Positions 1 to 4,832 of a stretch of 7,072 nt of DNA are shown here, piece after piece. The stretch is from Microcaldota archaeon. Lineage in GTDB: Archaea > Micrarchaeota > Micrarchaeia > Micrarchaeales > CABMGC01. How positions within the stretch are numbered: the first letter of the stretch is position 1; every line of letters starts with the position of its first letter. Both the position numbers and the translations under genes were made by a program. The DNA is taken from positions 1 to 7,072 of the forward strand of contig DAIDLJ010000035.1 of NCBI GenBank assembly GCA_027449585.1. The letters are read 5' to 3'. The notes under the pieces were generated by a model. The model was not told the DNA's origin and did not search any database. It saw only the letters and a list, made by a program, of their open reading frames with translations.

Positions 1-1
1 T

Positions 2-82
2 GTATGGGTTAATTATACCCTCAATGACATTGCACCTTCAGCAAACAATCCTTGGGTATCTTCAATAGTGACTCAAATATAA
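2..82 (+). CDS. Possible 3' end of an upstream gene (partial)
   Basis: An open frame enters from the left edge and ends at TAA (80-82). It reads as 26 residues ending in NNPWVSSIVTQI, with a Ser/Asn/Thr-rich composition that could be the tail of a secreted or surface protein. It is too short to assign to a family. A second frame (from base 3) is also open for 21 codons, so the choice of frame is uncertain. The stop overlaps the putative box A of the next gene. Confidence 0.25.
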   Translation, partial: VWVNYTLNDIAPSANNPWVSSIVTQI

Positions 83-83
83 T
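75..83 (+). promoter_or_regulatory. Box A (TATA) of the TspO-like gene
   Basis: AAATATAAT has the look of an archaeal box A. A transcription start about 25 bases beyond its centre would fall near 104, between the two candidate ATG codons (98 and 110). This favours ATG 110 with a very short leader over ATG 98. Confidence 0.4.
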
Positions 84-97
84 TAGAATAAAAAGAT

Positions 98-604
98 ATG
101 GATAATATTATGGCTAAAAAACTCCGAAAGTCTTCTTCTGTTCTATCACTGCTATCCCTTATTTTATGGCCCGAACTTGTCGGAGTTCTAATAACCGTGA
201 TAATATTAGCATCAAGTTATGCCTGGTATAACCGCTTATCAGTGCCCGTGTTTTACACACACAGCTATCTTTACGGCATAATGTGGTTATTTGTATACTT
301 GGTCATGGCAGCAGCACTATATGTGGCCTCAACAAAAAAGCGCAATGCAGATATGCGAATTGCGTATGCATTGTTTGGTGTTGCAGTAATACTTCCTCTG
401 ATAAATGCCGTTCTGTTCTGGCAATTCCATCTCATTGTTCTGGCAACCGAGATCATGATACTGGAGCTGATTGCGGTGATGGGGCTTACCGTAAACCTCT
501 GGGATCTTTCGAATCGCTCAAGCGGGCTCTTAATACTAGCCATACTTTTGATCATGTTCTGGATAGCGATCGAAGTTTTAATAATAGAGCTTAATGGGCT
601 TTAG
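98..604 (+). CDS. TspO/MBR-family membrane protein
   Basis: A five-helix membrane protein of 168 residues, close to the usual 150-165 of the TspO/MBR (tryptophan-rich sensory protein) family. Those proteins bind tetrapyrroles or sterol-like ligands and affect porphyrin and stress responses; that role is known for the family and is not shown here. Hydrophobic segments lie at about 17-41, 56-78, 88-108, 111-134 and 142-164. Family-like positions after the first helix are WYNRL (43-47), P50, F52, W63, Y67, M70 and Y75. A late FW..IEVLI.ELN stretch (154-166) resembles the family's helix 5. It has fewer Trp residues than typical TspO, for example Val where Trp often follows the Asn of helix 3. ATG 98 is the longest start; ATG 110 (residue 5) agrees better with box A and gives 164 residues. 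It converges on the ATPase gene with a 37-base gap and is probably not part of that operon. Confidence 0.7.
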   Translation: MDNIMAKKLRKSSSVLSLLSLILWPELVGVLITVIILASSYAWYNRLSVPVFYTHSYLYGIMWLFVYLVMAAALYVASTKKRNADMRIAYALFGVAVILPLINAVLFWQFHLIVLATEIMILELIAVMGLTVNLWDLSNRSSGLLILAILLIMFWIAIEVLIIELNGL

Positions 605-641
605 ACCTAAGTTAAGTATGGCAACCAGAGTTTAGCAATAT

Positions 642-2702
642 CTACAACACCACACATTTGTAATCCGATACTTTTTCTATGGCTTTAGCAATATCATAAT
701 TATTTACTATAAACACCATCTTTGCACCAAAACTTCGTGCTCTTTCAATGCATTTGCTTATTTCTTCTTCAAGAGCATTCGTTTGGCATTCATATGTCAT
801 CAGTTCTTCATAATTCCATACTCTTTTCATCTTTTCTTTGATCTCTCCTAAATCAAAGCCATCCTTGACGCTTAGAGTGAATGCAAAGTTGCCTCTATCC
901 TGAATCATTCTTATGGTTCTTCGCATGAGCTCCTTATGCTCCTCGCTTCCGGAATAGATCCCCTGCCTTGCAATAAGCCTTTCTGGATCAACGACCTTCA
1001 GGCCCTTTTCCGTGAGCTTGCCTTCCTGGCCTACATATCCGAAGCTCACCGCCCTTGCAAGTATCGAAGGCTTGCTCTTGCCTCCATAAAGCGAGGCAAG
1101 GCTGGTAAGCCATCCCTTCTCCCTGAGCATTTCATACGCCTTTGTCAGGTTCCCGGTCCTATGGATGGCAATCATGAACCGATACACTGCAACCGAAGGT
1201 ATGTCCAGTCCGGCGAGCAATGCTGGTGTGCGTGTTTCCTGCGCATGCCTGTCTGCGTGCATCTCTATTGGCATCTGCGGCTCGAGTATCGTTTTAGGAA
1301 TATGTGCGCTGAACTTCAAGGCAAGTGCAGTGGCCTCGGCCTCGGATAAGTGGCTTACTTTCACGTATTCGGGCCATAGCTGCCCCTTCTGCGCCATCCC
1401 GCGGTCAAAGAGCAGCATCTCGCCCTGCCCTGCCGCTTTCAGATAAGATTCCTCGTACCTTCCAAGGCCGATGATGTTCCTGCCGTAATACTCGTACTCG
1501 CGCTGCTGGTGCAGCATTAGGAGTGCGCAGGAATTGATGAAGACCTTTGGCACATCCTCTATCTGCTGTGTTGAAACTACAAGGCCGAACCCGTACTTCC
1601 TCCCCAGCCTTACAACTTTCTCCAGGGACGACTCCCTTCGAGAGTCAAATTCCCTCTCCCTCCTGAAGAACTGCCAGGCCTCGTCAAGGACCACCATAAG
1701 CCTGAGCTTCGCGTTCATCTCCGGATTCTTGTCAAAGAGTTCGCAGATGCGCTGCATTATCGAGTATACTACAAGCGACTTCTCGCTCTCATTCAGGCCC
1801 GCTAGGCTTACCAGGCTGTTTCCGGAGAAGATCCCGTTCCAGAACTCCTCGGGCTCGTAGCCTATAACGCGCTGTATCGCCCGCAGGCGCTGGTCAAGCA
1901 CGTTGGCCTTTGATGCCTTATTTGAGCAGAGGTCCTCCCACAACTGCGAAAGCGAAGGCTCGCGATCCAGGGAATAGAGCTTCAGAAGCGCGCTCTTCAC
2001 CCGCGTTGCCTGCAGCGAAGTAAGCCGCGCTGCAATCATGAGGCTCTCCGTTGCCATGCTTGCACGCGATTCCTTTCCCATTCCGTTCAGTTTGAAGAGG
2101 TTTATCTTGAAATTTTCCGGCACCTTCCATACCGATGCGCCAACCTTCTTTGCCCACGCCTCATTTTCTCCGTTCCAGTCGATCATCAGGAAGTTGATTC
2201 TGTCCTGCAATGATGCCCTTGCGGCAAGAGTGAGCATCGTTACCGTCTTGCCAGAGGACGTGCTTCCGTTTATCAGCACGTGGTGGTTTGGCTGACCTGA
2301 GTAATCAATGCGGTGCACCTTCTCACTGCCTACTGCCGCTGCATCGCCTCCCGCAGGTTCAGTATAGTGCGCAAAGGACCTTCCGATCAGGATTCCCCTG
2401 TCGCCCCGCCAGAACCTTCCATACCTTCCCGTTATCTCAAGGAAGGCACCGACCATCAGCAGGACGAAGCCTGCTATTACGGCATAATCTGCCAGGACAA
2501 TGCTTCCAAGGACCGTATAGAAGATCAGGCTTGATGTCAAGAGCACCAAAAAGCCCTTCAAGGCAAGCCGCGCGCCAAGCCAGGCGAACCAGGCGGCATC
2601 ATGAAGATGCCTGAGCCTGCCGCCATATGCCAATATCCTCTTCCTAAGCATGATTGTCGCGTTCTCCGGAGAAACCCGGAGCACATTATCGTATCTCCTC
2701 AT
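642..2702 (-). CDS. HerA/VirB4-type DNA-pump ATPase with C-terminal nuclease-like domain
   Basis: A 686-residue membrane-anchored ATPase of the HerA/VirB4/TraG (DUF87-like) class, which move DNA or protein substrates as hexamers in conjugation, packaging or DNA processing. Two hydrophobic segments lie at about 47-70 and 73-91. The Walker A motif is GSTSSGKT (146-153), Walker B ends in LMVVLDEA with D340-E341, and a STQQ sensor-like motif sits at 377-380. About 500-570 looks like a winged helix. The last 100 residues resemble a PD-(D/E)XK fold: H589, D617 in a GFDLGE stretch, and E638-C-Q640 in a YECQTN strand, then a helix and a FIVNN strand. The start at 2702 has GGTGA five bases upstream; M18 is an alternative. 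The gene ends an operon headed by a ribbon-helix-helix gene and follows a leader with two hairpins. No relaxase or other conjugation gene is visible, so a role in transfer is inference. The ATPase call is firm; the nuclease-like domain is less certain. Confidence 0.88.
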   Translation of the reverse strand: MRRYDNVLRVSPENATIMLRKRILAYGGRLRHLHDAAWFAWLGARLALKGFLVLLTSSLIFYTVLGSIVLADYAVIAGFVLLMVGAFLEITGRYGRFWRGDRGILIGRSFAHYTEPAGGDAAAVGSEKVHRIDYSGQPNHHVLINGSTSSGKTVTMLTLAARASLQDRINFLMIDWNGENEAWAKKVGASVWKVPENFKINLFKLNGMGKESRASMATESLMIAARLTSLQATRVKSALLKLYSLDREPSLSQLWEDLCSNKASKANVLDQRLRAIQRVIGYEPEEFWNGIFSGNSLVSLAGLNESEKSLVVYSIMQRICELFDKNPEMNAKLRLMVVLDEAWQFFRREREFDSRRESSLEKVVRLGRKYGFGLVVSTQQIEDVPKVFINSCALLMLHQQREYEYYGRNIIGLGRYEESYLKAAGQGEMLLFDRGMAQKGQLWPEYVKVSHLSEAEATALALKFSAHIPKTILEPQMPIEMHADRHAQETRTPALLAGLDIPSVAVYRFMIAIHRTGNLTKAYEMLREKGWLTSLASLYGGKSKPSILARAVSFGYVGQEGKLTEKGLKVVDPERLIARQGIYSGSEEHKELMRRTIRMIQDRGNFAFTLSVKDGFDLGEIKEKMKRVWNYEELMTYECQTNALEEEISKCIERARSFGAKMVFIVNNYDIAKAIEKVSDYKCVVL

Positions 2703-2714
2703 TCAATTCACCAT

Positions 2715-2730
2715 GGGCCTTTCCAGGCCC
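2715..2730 (-). promoter_or_regulatory. Hairpin just ahead of the ATPase ribosome binding site
   Basis: A perfect 6-bp stem read on the minus strand, GGGCCT-GGAA-AGGCCC, with a GNRA-type loop. Its end lies two bases from the GGTGA motif that precedes the ATPase start at 2702, so folding could affect ribosome access or mark an RNA-processing site. Confidence 0.45.
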
Positions 2731-2745
2731 TTAAACGCATATGAA

Positions 2746-2771
2746 GGGCAGGCAACGGCCTGCCCAAAAAA
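2746..2771 (-). terminator. T6 run plus 8-bp hairpin: possible attenuator or intra-operon terminator
   Basis: On the minus strand, TTTTTT (2771-2766) begins one base after the TGA of the small ORF at 2773. A perfect 8-bp stem GGGCAGGC-CGTT-GCCTGCCC (2765-2746) follows. In archaea, runs of T alone can end transcription, so this could lower ATPase expression relative to the upstream small genes. The hairpin comes after the T run, so this is not a bacterial-style terminator in this direction. Confidence 0.4.
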
Positions 2772-2772
2772 G

Positions 2773-2916
2773 TCAATTCAACTGTCCCGACTGCATCTGC
2801 ATCGTAGCTTGTTCAATCACGCTCTCAACGAGGGCCTTAAGCACAGGATCGAGGCGGTCCATGGCATCAGGGCTCTCGGAGTACCACCTGACCGCTTCGG
2901 CCCATTCCTCTATCAC
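2773..2916 (-). CDS. Small acidic helical protein, or second half of a frameshifted gene
   Basis: The open frame ends at TGA (2773-2775). It has no ATG that fits the adjacent gene: the open frame runs back to 3078, but that upstream part is Gly/Arg-rich and antisense-like. A GTG at 2916, nine bases past the TAA of the preceding gene with a GAGG motif just upstream, would give 47 residues. These are acidic and helical, with W, Y and hydrophobic positions spaced as in amphipathic helices (IEEWAEAVRWY). Alternatively it is the C-terminal half of the gene before it, reached by a -1 shift at 2952-2958, giving one 116-residue product. No family recognised. Confidence 0.45.
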   Translation of the reverse strand: MIEEWAEAVRWYSESPDAMDRLDPVLKALVESVIEQATMQMQSGQLN

Positions 2917-2924
2917 GGCCTCGC

Positions 2925-3122
2925 TTATCTCTTCGCGCTCTGCGTTCCCACCCCCTTTCTCCTCGCCATGCGAAGGAGTATCCTGTCGACCACGTCCGGC
3001 CTGTATCCCAAGGCCATGCGCTTGATTATCCGGCTGCATTCGCCCTGCGCCACCTCCTGCAGCCTCTTCTCGTACCATGCAACCTCCTCCTCTTCACTGA
3101 GGAACTCCTCTTCATCCGGCAT
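2925..3122 (-). CDS. Small acidic protein of unknown function
   Basis: 65 residues with a run of Glu near the N-terminus (EEEFLSEEEE) and then a basic helical part rich in Arg. No family recognised. The start at 3122 overlaps the TGA of the ribbon-helix-helix gene (3112-3114) and has GGAGG nine bases upstream; an ATG at 3128 and one at 3155 are in frame, but their spacing to GGAGG is poorer or absent. Overlapping ends imply translational coupling in one operon with the regulator. It ends at TAA (2925-2927), shortly after a sequence that fits a -1 slippery heptamer, so it may also be made as a longer fusion with the next frame. A role as partner of the regulator or of the ATPase is conjecture. 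Confidence 0.55.
   Translation of the reverse strand: MPDEEEFLSEEEEVAWYEKRLQEVAQGECSRIIKRMALGYRPDVVDRILLRMARRKGVGTQSAKR
2952..2958 (-). promoter_or_regulatory. Candidate -1 ribosomal frameshift site A_AAG_GGG
   Basis: Read in the zero frame of the 2925-3122 gene, the bases fit the canonical X_XXY_YYZ heptamer (codons AAG GGG to AAA GGG after slippage) and sit inside a run of five G. Slippage avoids the TAA at 2925 and reads on to the TGA at 2773, giving 116 residues. An AGGAG motif lies directly upstream. A homopolymer of this kind is also where a sequencing indel would arise. Confidence 0.35.
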
Positions 3123-3252
3123 TCCCATCCGCCTCCTTGCGCATTCGTTCGGCAAGCAGGTGCCTGATGAACCCTCCCTTCCTGTAGCCCTGCATCGCCT
3201 TGCCCTCCAGCCAGTCGGAGAGCTCCCTGTCCACGTACACCGGAATCCGCAT
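3112..3252 (-). CDS. Ribbon-helix-helix (CopG/Arc-type) small regulator
   Basis: 46 residues matching the ribbon-helix-helix plan: a short N-terminal strand RIPVYV, helix A (DRELSDWLEGKAM), a basic turn GYRKGG, and helix B (FIRHLLAERMRKE). Such proteins form dimers whose paired strands read the DNA major groove, often repressing their own operon. Starts are ambiguous. ATG 3252 fits a box A near 3277-3286; ATG 3273, in frame, adds seven residues and lies about 30 bases from the stronger TATATA at 3298-3309. It heads the operon with the small acidic ORFs and the ATPase. Its upstream region carries CTAATAT repeats that are plausible operators. Target and effector are unknown. Confidence 0.65.
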   Translation of the reverse strand: MRIPVYVDRELSDWLEGKAMQGYRKGGFIRHLLAERMRKEADGNAG

Positions 3253-3276
3253 AGAAAATTTACCCAAAGGCATCAC

Positions 3277-3309
3277 CAATATATCTAATATACCTAATAT
3301 TATATATGC
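3277..3309 (-). promoter_or_regulatory. Promoter region of the regulator-ATPase operon
   Basis: Two box A candidates read on the minus strand: CATATATAATA around 3298-3308 and GATATATTGG at 3277-3286. The first would place transcription start near 3278 (ATG 3273), the second near 3256 (ATG 3252). Two CTAATAT motifs (plus strand 3285-3291 and 3294-3300), nine bases apart, overlap or lie between these boxes, so a bound regulator would block them. Confidence 0.5.
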
Positions 3310-3343
3310 TTTTCTGTGCAGGAATTTTACCAAAGTAATATTA
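3295..3343. promoter_or_regulatory. Paired TAATATTA palindromes (possible operators)
   Basis: The 8-bp palindrome TAATATTA occurs at 3295-3302 and 3336-3343, 41 bases apart, or about four helical turns. Each is flanked so that the outer bases form CTAATATTA / TAATATTAG, an inverted repeat centred at 3319. The site lies between divergent regulator genes and beside both box A elements. Either regulator could be the ligand. Confidence 0.45.
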
Positions 3344-3344
3344 G

Positions 3345-3358
3345 AAAGATATATAAGC
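3345..3358 (+). promoter_or_regulatory. Promoter (BRE and box A) of the AbrB-type gene
   Basis: A purine-rich BRE-like stretch leads into GATATATAAG. The box A centre near 3353 is 28 bases before ATG 3381, so the mRNA should be leaderless or nearly so. One TAATATTA motif ends two bases upstream of this element. Confidence 0.6.
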
Positions 3359-3380
3359 TTAGCATACGTTATATTGTCGG

Positions 3381-3815
3381 ATGATCAATATGGCCGAAGA
3401 AACTAATGCAAACGTCACAATTCCTTCCCTGGCGCAAATCGGTGAACAGAGAAAGACCACGAAAGTGCGCAAAGGAATGGGCAACGCCAAGTATTCGACG
3501 CTGATAACAACCATTCCGGCAGACATGTGCAAGACGCTTAACATAACTGCAGGAGACAGTCTCATGTGGTCCGTCGCTCCTGGTAGCAGGGTAATGGGTG
3601 TGCTGAAGATAGATCCGATGCTCAGTGAGCATGCCGCCCTGATGCAGGATCTGGTGGAAAAGCTCGAAAAGAGCGACCTTCCTGCAGAGGACAAGGAGAA
3701 GGTAAAGGCCATGAAGGAAGTCCTAAGCGCGATGGGTCCGATCCCCAAGCTTACCGAGCAGCAGAAGAAGGATGAAGTAAGGAAGATGCTGAAGCAGAAG
3801 AAAAAGAAGGGCTGA
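3381..3815 (+). CDS. AbrB/SpoVT-type DNA-binding regulator
   Basis: 144 residues. About 36-77 fits a SpoVT-AbrB swapped-hairpin domain: YSTLITTIPADMCKTLNI, then AGDSLMW and a V...VMGVLKI strand. Dimers of this fold bind DNA as transition-state regulators or as antitoxins. The N-terminal 30 residues are polar and probably flexible. The C-terminal 65 are helical and Lys/Glu-rich and end in a poly-Lys tail (KQKKKKG), which could add non-specific DNA affinity or mediate oligomerisation. The start at 3381 agrees with a leaderless promoter; ATG 3390 is in frame three codons later. It is divergent from the ribbon-helix-helix operon and shares the TAATATTA region, so cross-regulation is likely but inferred. 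There is no toxin gene directly downstream, which argues against a simple antitoxin role. Confidence 0.75.
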   Translation: MINMAEETNANVTIPSLAQIGEQRKTTKVRKGMGNAKYSTLITTIPADMCKTLNITAGDSLMWSVAPGSRVMGVLKIDPMLSEHAALMQDLVEKLEKSDLPAEDKEKVKAMKEVLSAMGPIPKLTEQQKKDEVRKMLKQKKKKG

Positions 3816-3855
3816 TTGTTCTTTTATAAAAATAAAAGGGCGGCTTTCGCCGCCC
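3816..3855 (+). terminator. T-rich terminator and GC hairpin after the AbrB-type gene
   Basis: The T-rich stretch TTGTTCTTTTA directly follows the TGA, and a perfect 7-bp stem GGGCGGC-TTTC-GCCGCCC spans 3838-3855. Read on the minus strand, the same stem has a GAAA tetraloop and is followed by TTTTATTTTT, which looks like an intrinsic terminator for leftward transcripts from the PIN pair. It may therefore act in both directions. Confidence 0.5.
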
Positions 3856-4069
3856 CTAATTCTGTACACTGAAATTTTGTCATACGTATTATGCCTGTAA
3901 ACAAATATAAATCTTTACTTCAATACTAATCCTTATACTTAAGTATATATAGTTTATTTGAGTAAAATATACTGCGAAAACGCGTATGCCGAAACGCTAT
4001 ACAAATAGACGGCACTGGGCGGCAATTACTGTCCTAATTCTGGTGATACAATGGAATTTTGTCAAGCGT
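3838..4069. repeat. Imperfect direct repeat, about 50 bp, in two copies
   Basis: Copy 1 is 3838-3887 and copy 2 is 4017-4069. Both begin GGGCGGC, differ over the next 9-10 bases, share CCTAATTCTG exactly, and then match at 19 of 23 positions through a block containing AATTTTGTCA. Copy 2 carries four extra bases (GTGA, 4043-4046). The intervening 129 bases are not repeated. Origin unknown: an old duplication, a binding-site pair or recombination remnant are all possible. Confidence 0.6.
3934..3951 (+). promoter_or_regulatory. 14-bp palindrome fused to box A
   Basis: TATACTTAAGTATA (3934-3947) is a perfect palindrome and runs into TATATATA (3944-3951). A transcription start near 3972 would lead into ATG 3986 with a leader of about 14 bases. 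A protein on the palindrome would cover the BRE/box A, as expected for a repressor site. Confidence 0.5.
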
Positions 4070-4078
4070 GCATCCTAG
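3986..4078 (+). CDS. Possible 30-residue membrane peptide
   Basis: A short ORF starting MPKRYTNRRHW, then a hydrophobic stretch AAITVLILVIQW, and a basic end (FVKRAS). Its layout (positive N-terminus, one hydrophobic segment) is that of a single-pass small membrane peptide of the kind found as type I-like toxins or accessory subunits; that is analogy only. It begins about 14 bases beyond the predicted transcription start of the palindrome-linked promoter and has no clear ribosome binding site, consistent with near-leaderless initiation. It overlaps the ORF at 4051 in another frame by 28 bases, so at most one may be real. It also covers copy 2 of the direct repeat. Confidence 0.3.
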   Translation: MPKRYTNRRHWAAITVLILVIQWNFVKRAS

Positions 4079-4566
4079 ATGGCACAATGTCCGACCCTAT
4101 GGAAAATCCGACGGAAGTAGACCGATTTGGCTACGGAGAGTTTGCAGAGACGCTCGAAGAGCGGCTTGATGAACTCCTTGCCAAGAAATTTCCAAGGAAG
4201 CATAGGAAAACAGGATTTTGCGGCATCACTGGTGATGAGAGTGCAAAGGGCACTCTCGCACGCCCCATTGTCTGTCCGTTCCTGAATTACACAGAGAACT
4301 CGCCAAGTTTGGCAAGTTTTCCATCAGAAGACAGGATGACTATCTTCTTTATATTCTCAAGTTTTAGATGCTTGCCTATTTTCGAAAGGCCCGCAAATCC
4401 GCTATCAGCAGTGAGTAGCGTATCGCAGCCCAAAAGATCTGCCACAGAGAGGTGCATCCAATCCATTCCGTCCAGTGGTTTTATCGCACCTTTGTCATTT
4501 TTGTCGTATTTGGCAAACTCTGCGCTCAAATCAATGTTGTTCTGCGCCAAAGAGCCCAGCATATAG
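4051..4566 (+). CDS. Doubtful ORF; first part may be coding, rest antisense to the PIN gene
   Basis: ATG 4051 has a good GGTGAT motif three bases upstream. The first 75 or so residues look protein-like (an acidic region, then EFAETLEERLDELLAKKF and a basic patch). From 4287 the frame runs antisense to the PIN gene and becomes Ser/Leu/Pro-rich, as shadow frames do. The gene may have lost its natural stop. Upstream in the same frame is a degenerate Cys motif (YCPNSG..MEFCQAC) preceded by a TAG at 4006, which looks like a zinc ribbon with one Cys replaced by Ser, so this may be a decayed gene. The ribosome binding site itself lies in the GTGA inserted in copy 2 of the direct repeat. No family recognised. 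Confidence 0.25.
   Translation: MEFCQACILDGTMSDPMENPTEVDRFGYGEFAETLEERLDELLAKKFPRKHRKTGFCGITGDESAKGTLARPIVCPFLNYTENSPSLASFPSEDRMTIFFIFSSFRCLPIFERPANPLSAVSSVSQPKRSATERCIQSIPSSGFIAPLSFLSYLANSALKSMLFCAKEPSI
4224..4257. promoter_or_regulatory. Two adjoining dyads, possible 3' end signal of the PIN operon
   Basis: CATCAC-TG-GTGATG (4224-4237) adjoins a perfect 8-bp stem GAGAGTGC / GCACTCTC with a five-base loop (4237-4257). They lie 30-60 bases past the PIN stop codon on the minus strand. No T run follows, so they would serve as RNA-stabilising or processing structures more than as a classic terminator. Confidence 0.35.
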
Positions 4567-4832
4567 AGGAACTTCTGTCGTATGTCTGATTGATTTATGT
4601 CATCCCGTTTGAACATTGCGCCTACGGTAAGCAGCTTTTCCGTTATCTGCATAAATGGCAGATCTTTGCCAAGATCCTTGAAATGGCCCTTCATGTGGGC
4701 ATTGATTATCTCCTCATCGCAGAAAAGTGAGGTATATGCCGTGCCTACCTTGGTGGGCGAATATTGATTGTCCCAATCCCCGCGGAAAAGGAAAAAACTG
4801 AAGACACTCGTATCATAATAGCACTTGGCCAT
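4287..4832 (-). CDS. PIN-domain protein (putative ribonuclease)
   Basis: 181 residues with the PIN-fold layout: an N-terminal strand with an acidic residue (CYYDTSVF, D7), a second acidic position near 39-41 (CDEE), and the C-terminal signature DWMHLSVADLLGCDTLLTAD with D124, H127 and D143. PIN domains are metal-dependent RNA nucleases, best known as VapC toxins. At 181 residues it is longer than the usual 125-145 of VapC because of a helical insert at about 50-115. The start at 4832 lies inside the upstream gene; their ends overlap by 20 bases, so translation is likely coupled. It has all four acidic positions expected for activity. Whether it is a toxin, defence effector or RNA-processing enzyme cannot be told from the sequence. 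Confidence 0.75.
   Translation of the reverse strand: MAKCYYDTSVFSFFLFRGDWDNQYSPTKVGTAYTSLFCDEEIINAHMKGHFKDLGKDLPFMQITEKLLTVGAMFKRDDINQSDIRQKFLYMLGSLAQNNIDLSAEFAKYDKNDKGAIKPLDGMDWMHLSVADLLGCDTLLTADSGFAGLSKIGKHLKLENIKKIVILSSDGKLAKLGEFSV

Noticed and set aside
1918..2157. Minus-strand open frame of 79 codons inside the ATPase gene
   Set aside because: It is an alternative frame of the ATPase coding sequence with no family features.
936..2614. Several plus-strand open frames inside the ATPase gene
   Set aside because: All are antisense to a gene with clear Walker motifs; their Cys/Ser/Pro/Arg-rich products have no protein-like features.
2650..3288. Plus-strand open frame of 212 codons
   Set aside because: It lies antisense to the ATPase start, both small ORFs and the ribbon-helix-helix gene, is rich in Ser, Leu and His as shadow frames are, and lacks any recognisable motif. 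The minus-strand genes have ribosome binding sites and overlapping ends.
3359..3748. Minus-strand open frame antisense to the AbrB-type gene
   Set aside because: The plus strand has a recognisable SpoVT-AbrB domain and a leaderless promoter; the antisense product is a Ser/Leu-rich shadow.
3381..3815. AbrB-type protein as the antitoxin of an adjacent toxin gene
   Set aside because: The next 230 bases downstream hold a terminator and a separate promoter, and the PIN gene is on the other strand with its own partner.
3838..4069. Two-copy direct repeat as a CRISPR array
   Set aside because: There are only two imperfect copies separated by about 130 bases, without regular spacers and with no cas genes nearby.
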